A stretch of 9,945 nt of DNA from an uncultured Collinsella sp. GTDB taxonomy: Bacteria > Actinomycetota > Coriobacteriia > Coriobacteriales > Coriobacteriaceae. Within the stretch, counting starts at the first letter, position 1. Each line of letters begins with the position of its first letter. The notes beneath the pieces are model-generated. The model was not told the DNA's origin and did not search any database. It saw only the letters and a program-made list of their open reading frames with translations. The stretch is taken from assembly GCA_902470905.1 (NCBI GenBank), contig CABRIC010000061.1:1-9945 (forward strand), given 5' to 3'. This document shows, one piece after another, positions 6,256 to 9,945 of this stretch. Both the position numbers and the translations under genes were made by a program.

Positions 6256-8496
6256 CTATTTCTTAAACCGTGCACCCTGGCGTTTTCTGCCCGATGCGAA
6301 AGTGGAACCCTTGCGGGCCTGCGAACGTAAGCGCTCGATCGTCTCGTCCTCAGATGCACCCTCGAGCATCGCCCGAATCTGAACGACGGCATCGCGCAGG
6401 CGAGCCGCCTCCTCAAAGTCCATGGCGGCAGAAGCATTGCGCATATCTTCCTCCATGGTCTCAACGATCCGCACAAGCTCGTCATGCGGCAGTTCTTCCA
6501 ACTGCTCCGCAAGTGTCTGCTCGGGTGCCACCGTTTCCGGCACGCCGCCCTCGCCCGACTCATCGGGCGTATAGAATGCGCCATGGCCAAGGGAGTCGCC
6601 CTTCGAGCGCCCCTTGGAACCCACGGTTTTTTCGGCTTCGGCAATAAAACTTGAGATGTCGTTGATGGCCTTGCGCACCGTCTTGGGCACAATGCCATGC
6701 TCTTCGTTATATGCCATCTGAATCTCGCGGCGGCGCCGCGTCTCCTCGATGGCCTCTTTCATCGAATCGGTCACAACGTCCGCATACATGATGACTTCGC
6801 CATCAGCGTTACGGGCCGCGCGGCCAATCGTCTGAATCAGCGAACGGCGGTTGCGCAAGAAGCCTTCCTTATCGGCATCGAGAATTGCCACCAGTGAGAC
6901 CTCGGGGAGATCCAAACCCTCGCGAAGCAGGTTGATGCCAACGAGAACATCGATCTTGCCCTCGCGCAGCGTTCGCAAGATCTCGACACGGTCCATTGTC
7001 GCCGTATCAGAGTGCATGTAATTGACCTTAATGCCCGCATCAAGCAGATGGTCGGTCAGGTCCTCGGCCATGCGCTTGGTCAACGTGGTCACCAGCACGC
7101 GCTCCTTGCGTGCAACGCGCTCGCGAATCTCGTCCTCAAGATCGTCAATCTGCCCACGAACCGGACGCACATCGATCTTGGGATCGAGCAGACCGGTCGG
7201 ACGAATAATCTGCTCAACGTCGTTCTGGCTAACCCGCAGCTCATAGTCACCCGGTGTTGCCGAAACGTAGATGAACTGGGGAATCCTCGCCTCAAACTCA
7301 TCGAAACGAAGCGGGCGGTTATCGAGCGCCGAGGGCAGGCGAAAACCGTGTTCCACCAGCGTCACCTTACGCGAGCGGTCACCTTCGTGCATACCGCGAA
7401 TCTGCGGCACCGTCACATGGCTCTCATCGATGATGCAGAGCATATCCTTAGGAAAGTAATCGATTAGGGTAAACGGCGGCTCACCCGGCTTGCGACCGTC
7501 CAGATGACGCGAGTAGTTCTCGATGCCGTTGCAAAAGCCCATCGTCTCGAGCATCTCAAGATCATAATCGGTGCGCTGCTGCAGACGTTGCGCCTCGAGC
7601 AACTTGTCGGTCGCCTTGAGCTCCGCCACGCGCTTCTCGCACTCTTCGCTGATCGATTTCAGAGCCGCCTTGACCTTCGGCTTCTCGGTCACGTAGTGCG
7701 ATGCCGGCCATACGGGGATTGCCTCGTACTCACGAAGCATCTCACCGGTGACCTCATCGATCTCGGCAATCAGCTCGACCTCGTCGCCAAAGAACTCAAA
7801 CCGCAACGGATGCTCGGCATAAGGCGGATACACGTCGACAACATCGCCGCGCACGCGGAACGTGCCGCGTGCCAGGTCATAGTCATTGCGATCATATTGA
7901 ATGTCGATAAGTGCATGGATAAAGTCATCGCGCTCGAGCGGCACCTTCTTGTCGACGTTTGGAGCTAGGCCCGCATAGTCCTCTGGAGAGCCGATGCCAT
8001 AGATACACGAGACCGATGCGACAACGATCACATCGCGTCGAGAGAGCAGTGACGCGGTCGCCTGATGGCGCAGCATCTCGACCTCTTCGTTAATCGAGGA
8101 GTCTTTCTCGATATATGTATCGCTTTGCGGCACATACGCCTCGGGCTGATAGTAGTCGTAGTACGAGACGAAGTAGACCACAGCGTTGTTGGGAAAGAAC
8201 TCTTTGAGCTCGCTCGCAAGCTGAGCGGCGAGCGTTTTATTCGGAGCCATGACCAGCGTCGGCTTTCCCAGGGCCTCAATAGTCTTTGCCATCGTGAAGG
8301 TCTTGCCCGAACCAGTCACGCCCAGCAAAACCTGATAGCGGTCTCCGTCCCTCACACCCTGCACAAGCGACTCAATGGCCTTAGGCTGGGAACCGGCAGG
8401 CTCATAGGGAGACACGACCTTAAACGGCACGTCAGAGCCTTCAACGCCAAAGCGCTTAAGTTCACCACCAACGCGTTCTACTTCAAATTCCGCCAT
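6256..8496 (-). CDS. uvrB: UvrABC excinuclease subunit B
   Basis: UvrB is the damage-verification helicase-like subunit of nucleotide excision repair; it is loaded by UvrA and recruits UvrC. The 746-residue product shows the complete set of signatures: Walker A GVTGSGKT at about 59-66, and the DNA-clamping beta-hairpin YYDYYQPEAYVP at about 112-123. Walker B-type IIDESH is near 356-361, SATPGDYE near 413-420, GINLLREGLDLPEV near 521-534 and QTIGRAAR near 556-563. The UVR domain (about 672-711, FEEAARLRD) contacts UvrC. Bacterial UvrB is usually about 660-700 residues. The excess here lies in a Gly/Ser/acidic linker before the UVR domain (about 622-668) and a basic tail after it (ending GARFKK). 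AGGAG at 8502-8506 is 5 bases before the ATG. It is the last gene of the coaE cluster but may also have its own promoter. Confidence 0.98.
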   Translation of the reverse strand: MAEFEVERVGGELKRFGVEGSDVPFKVVSPYEPAGSQPKAIESLVQGVRDGDRYQVLLGVTGSGKTFTMAKTIEALGKPTLVMAPNKTLAAQLASELKEFFPNNAVVYFVSYYDYYQPEAYVPQSDTYIEKDSSINEEVEMLRHQATASLLSRRDVIVVASVSCIYGIGSPEDYAGLAPNVDKKVPLERDDFIHALIDIQYDRNDYDLARGTFRVRGDVVDVYPPYAEHPLRFEFFGDEVELIAEIDEVTGEMLREYEAIPVWPASHYVTEKPKVKAALKSISEECEKRVAELKATDKLLEAQRLQQRTDYDLEMLETMGFCNGIENYSRHLDGRKPGEPPFTLIDYFPKDMLCIIDESHVTVPQIRGMHEGDRSRKVTLVEHGFRLPSALDNRPLRFDEFEARIPQFIYVSATPGDYELRVSQNDVEQIIRPTGLLDPKIDVRPVRGQIDDLEDEIRERVARKERVLVTTLTKRMAEDLTDHLLDAGIKVNYMHSDTATMDRVEILRTLREGKIDVLVGINLLREGLDLPEVSLVAILDADKEGFLRNRRSLIQTIGRAARNADGEVIMYADVVTDSMKEAIEETRRRREIQMAYNEEHGIVPKTVRKAINDISSFIAEAEKTVGSKGRSKGDSLGHGAFYTPDESGEGGVPETVAPEQTLAEQLEELPHDELVRIVETMEEDMRNASAAMDFEEAARLRDAVVQIRAMLEGASEDETIERLRSQARKGSTFASGRKRQGARFKK

Positions 8497-8521
8497 GGAT
8501 ACTCCTAACTCATATATCTGC

Positions 8522-8527
8522 AGTATA
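8522..8527 (-). promoter_or_regulatory. Possible -10 element for uvrB
   Basis: On the minus strand TATACT (5 of 6 consensus) lies in the 51-base gap between the transglycosylase stop and the uvrB start. It would give a leader of about 20 bases containing the AGGAG site. The best -35 candidate is weak (AGGACT, 16 bases upstream, 3 of 6). I see no convincing LexA box, so SOS control is not supported. Confidence 0.3.
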
Positions 8528-8547
8528 CGCAGGCGGCAGGCATAGTC

Positions 8548-9129
8548 CTATACGAACCGATCGGGATAGAGGGTCTTGTAGCGAACCCAGGCATTATTGA
8601 CACGAATCAGATACGCCTGCGTCTCGGGAAAGGTGATTGCATTATGAAGCGACGTACTCTGCTGCGCCCATCCGTCGACATTGCCCATGCCGGCGTTATA
8701 GGCGGCAATGGCACTGTCAGTCGACCCGTTAAAATACGCTAGAAGATACGAGAGATACGCACAGCCAAACTCGATATTCGTAGCCGGATCGTTAAGGTTG
8801 TCGGCCGAATACTCGCCACCGTCGACAAGGCCCTTGGCGATCATATCCTGGGCAGTCTCGGGCATCAGCTGCATCAATCCCTGAGCACCCTGATTCGACT
8901 CGGCCTCGGGATCCCAATTCGATTCAGACTTAATGACAGCGCACACCAGATACGGATCCAGATTATGCGAAATACTGGATTGCTTTACATACGCCTCGTA
9001 GTCAATCGGATACAGCGGCTTAAAGAAAGCGGCAGGAGCATACGAGTAAACGAATGAGATAAGGCCGAAGGCAAAAACGGCAGCCAGCGGTATAAGGCGA
9101 TACCACGTAAGGAAACGTGTCTTAGGCAT
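8548..9129 (-). CDS. Membrane-anchored GH23 lytic transglycosylase
   Basis: This 193-residue protein is a Slt-type lytic transglycosylase. These cleave the MurNAc-GlcNAc bond of peptidoglycan and form 1,6-anhydro ends. A short basic N-terminus and one hydrophobic segment (about 11-32) form an anchor or uncleaved signal, with no lipobox cysteine, so the enzyme should face the cell wall. The SLT domain runs from about 44. It has catalytic E69 in IKSESNWDPEA, the GAQGLMQLMP motif at 81-90, AYNAGMGNV at 143-151 and the closing FPETQAYLIRV at 167-177. All expected catalytic landmarks are present and the size is that of a minimal catalytic domain. The ATG overlaps the 3' end of coaE by 8 bp. A very strong AAGGAGGAGG (9133-9142) lies within coaE, indicating coupled but efficiently initiated translation. 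Confidence 0.94.
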   Translation of the reverse strand: MPKTRFLTWYRLIPLAAVFAFGLISFVYSYAPAAFFKPLYPIDYEAYVKQSSISHNLDPYLVCAVIKSESNWDPEAESNQGAQGLMQLMPETAQDMIAKGLVDGGEYSADNLNDPATNIEFGCAYLSYLLAYFNGSTDSAIAAYNAGMGNVDGWAQQSTSLHNAITFPETQAYLIRVNNAWVRYKTLYPDRFV

Positions 9130-9763
9130 CGGCCTCCTCCTTATCCACTACATCCCCGAACCCATGGCGCGAAAGCCATGCGTCCAGTTGTTCAAAGAGC
9201 GAGTTATCGTCTGCCGCATTGTCAATCACAGTTGTAGCGAGATTGCACAGCGCAGACTCTTCGGGCTGGCAAGCAGAACGGGCATCGAAATCAGATGGCT
9301 CCATGCCACGTTGAATAGCGCGCTCGCGACGAACTGACAAAGGGGCGCTGATGACCAAAATTTCATCAGCCAAGCCAAATGCATCCTCAAAACCAGTCGG
9401 AGCAGAAACCTCGACCACTGCAAAGCGATAACGAGGAGATGAAACCGTACAACAAACCGGATCGAGAATCCTAAGCGAAAGCTGTTCAATGAGAACGGGA
9501 TGCACAATGCCATTGAGCCGTGCGACCGAATCAGGAGAAGCAAAAGCTCGAGAAGCGAGGATGTTGCGGCGAATGCCGCCATCCTCATCCAAAATGTCCC
9601 AACCGAATTCATCCGCGAGAGCATTGACGATATCAGAGCCCGGCACATACAGCGATTTTGCAAGCTCATCCAGATCGATAAGCATAGCGCCACGAGATTC
9701 GAAATAGCGGCAGGCAGTCGACTTACCCGAAGCAATATTGCCCAAGACAAATACGGTAAACAT
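9122..9763 (-). CDS. coaE: Dephospho-CoA kinase
   Basis: CoaE carries out the last step of coenzyme A synthesis, ATP-dependent phosphorylation of the 3' hydroxyl of dephospho-CoA ribose, in the cytosol. The 213-residue product has the P-loop GNIASGKST at 8-16, IDLDELA at 29-35 (the family's IDAD-type segment), LNGIVHP at 83-89, and the lid/C-terminal ARSACQ...VIDN at 161-182. The segment equivalent to the usual PLLFE is divergent here (SAPTGFE, 120-126), so this is an atypical family member. A TTG at 9764-9766 is also in frame, but the ATG at 9761-9763 is better placed 5-6 bases after AGGGAGG. It is first in the minus-strand cluster with the transglycosylase and uvrB. The alternative, a different P-loop kinase, is unlikely given the LNxxxHP and VIDN motifs. 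Confidence 0.93.
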   Translation of the reverse strand: MFTVFVLGNIASGKSTACRYFESRGAMLIDLDELAKSLYVPGSDIVNALADEFGWDILDEDGGIRRNILASRAFASPDSVARLNGIVHPVLIEQLSLRILDPVCCTVSSPRYRFAVVEVSAPTGFEDAFGLADEILVISAPLSVRRERAIQRGMEPSDFDARSACQPEESALCNLATTVIDNAADDNSLFEQLDAWLSRHGFGDVVDKEEADA

Positions 9764-9869
9764 CAAGCCCTCCCTAACGCCAATGCGAGTAATTATCGCT
9801 CAAATACTCTAGAAGGACTCAAAATACAGCCAAACAGTAAGAGCGCATACGGGGGAGCTAGGTCCCAAA

Positions 9870-9884
9870 GTACACCGTGTGTAC
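9870..9884. promoter_or_regulatory. Perfect inverted repeat upstream of coaE (operator-like)
   Basis: GTACAC (9870-9875) and GTGTAC (9879-9884) form a perfect 6-bp inverted repeat around CGT. It lies about 105 bases upstream of the coaE start and just past the minus-strand terminator. The size and spacing resemble a dimeric regulator site, but no regulator can be named. Confidence 0.35.
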
Positions 9885-9889
9885 AACGC

Positions 9890-9919
9890 AAAAAAGGGGG
9901 AGGCCGCGAGGCCTCCCCC
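9890..9919 (-). terminator. Intrinsic terminator of an off-window minus-strand gene
   Basis: GGGGGAGGCC (9896-9905) pairs perfectly with GGCCTCCCCC (9910-9919) around the loop GCGA. On the minus strand it is followed directly by six T residues (A6 at 9890-9895 on the plus strand), the classic terminator pattern. The gene it serves must lie beyond 9945 or end within 9920-9945. Minus-strand stop codons occur at 9928-9930 and 9923-9925 in two frames, but too little sequence remains to identify the gene. Confidence 0.88.
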
Positions 9920-9945
9920 TTCTCAGTTCAAGCGTACGGCTCGGT

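Noticed and set aside
7504..7968. Open frame on the plus strand opposite uvrB (154 codons)
   Set aside because: It is antisense to strongly conserved uvrB codons, and I see no recognisable motif or supporting RBS. It is a shadow frame.
8551..8562. Possible LexA/SOS box near uvrB (CGAAC half-site)
   Set aside because: Only one half of the CGAAC...GTTCG pattern is present, and it lies in transglycosylase codons. There is no second half at the right spacing.
9226..9750. Overlapping minus-strand frame within coaE (174 codons)
   Set aside because: It is a hydrophobic, Ser/Leu-rich product in an alternative frame of a gene with clear CoaE motifs, and it has no family features.
1..9945. CRISPR arrays, tRNA or rRNA genes, insertion sequences, phage or defence genes
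   Set aside because: I looked for spaced repeats, cloverleaf-like segments, transposase or integrase motifs and terminal inverted repeats. I saw none, and genes occupy nearly all of the window.

Overview
The window looks like ordinary chromosomal housekeeping DNA from a moderately GC-rich Gram-positive bacterium. The protein families, strong AGGAG-type ribosome binding sites and the coaE / small lytic transglycosylase / uvrB cluster suggest a Coriobacteriia member, most likely Collinsella or a close relative. This placement is inferred from gene style and order. There is no rRNA gene or other taxonomic marker here to confirm it.

Left half, plus strand (1-6190). An AT-rich upstream stretch leads into a polytopic LTA-synthase-family phosphoglycerol transferase (68-2221). 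A promoter follows (-10 at 2306-2311), then mrp (2367-3197), encoding a P-loop ATPase of the ApbC/NBP35 class. A HI0933/YhiN-family flavoprotein (3198-4469) starts on the base after the mrp stop, so the two form a translationally coupled pair. A perfect TATAAT and then a strong terminator-like hairpin sit between that gene and a second, unrelated flavoprotein of the COG2509 type (4550-6190).

Right half, minus strand (9763 down to 6256). A compact cluster reads coaE, then a membrane-anchored GH23 lytic transglycosylase that overlaps coaE by 8 bp, then uvrB. It ends in a strong hairpin at 6218-6251 that also serves the convergent flavoprotein gene. At the right edge another hairpin with a minus-strand T-run (9890-9919) probably ends a minus-strand gene outside the window.

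In functional terms the window holds cell-envelope polymer synthesis, Fe-S/ATPase chemistry with two FAD enzymes of uncertain substrate, coenzyme A synthesis, peptidoglycan cleavage and nucleotide excision repair. I found no CRISPR array, mobile element, phage gene, toxin-antitoxin pair or obvious novel system. The items most worth a second look are regulatory: the promoter-hairpin-RBS leader of the COG2509 gene, the tandem repeat ahead of the LTA-synthase gene and the palindrome ahead of coaE. A charged insertion in the HI0933-family protein is also worth checking.
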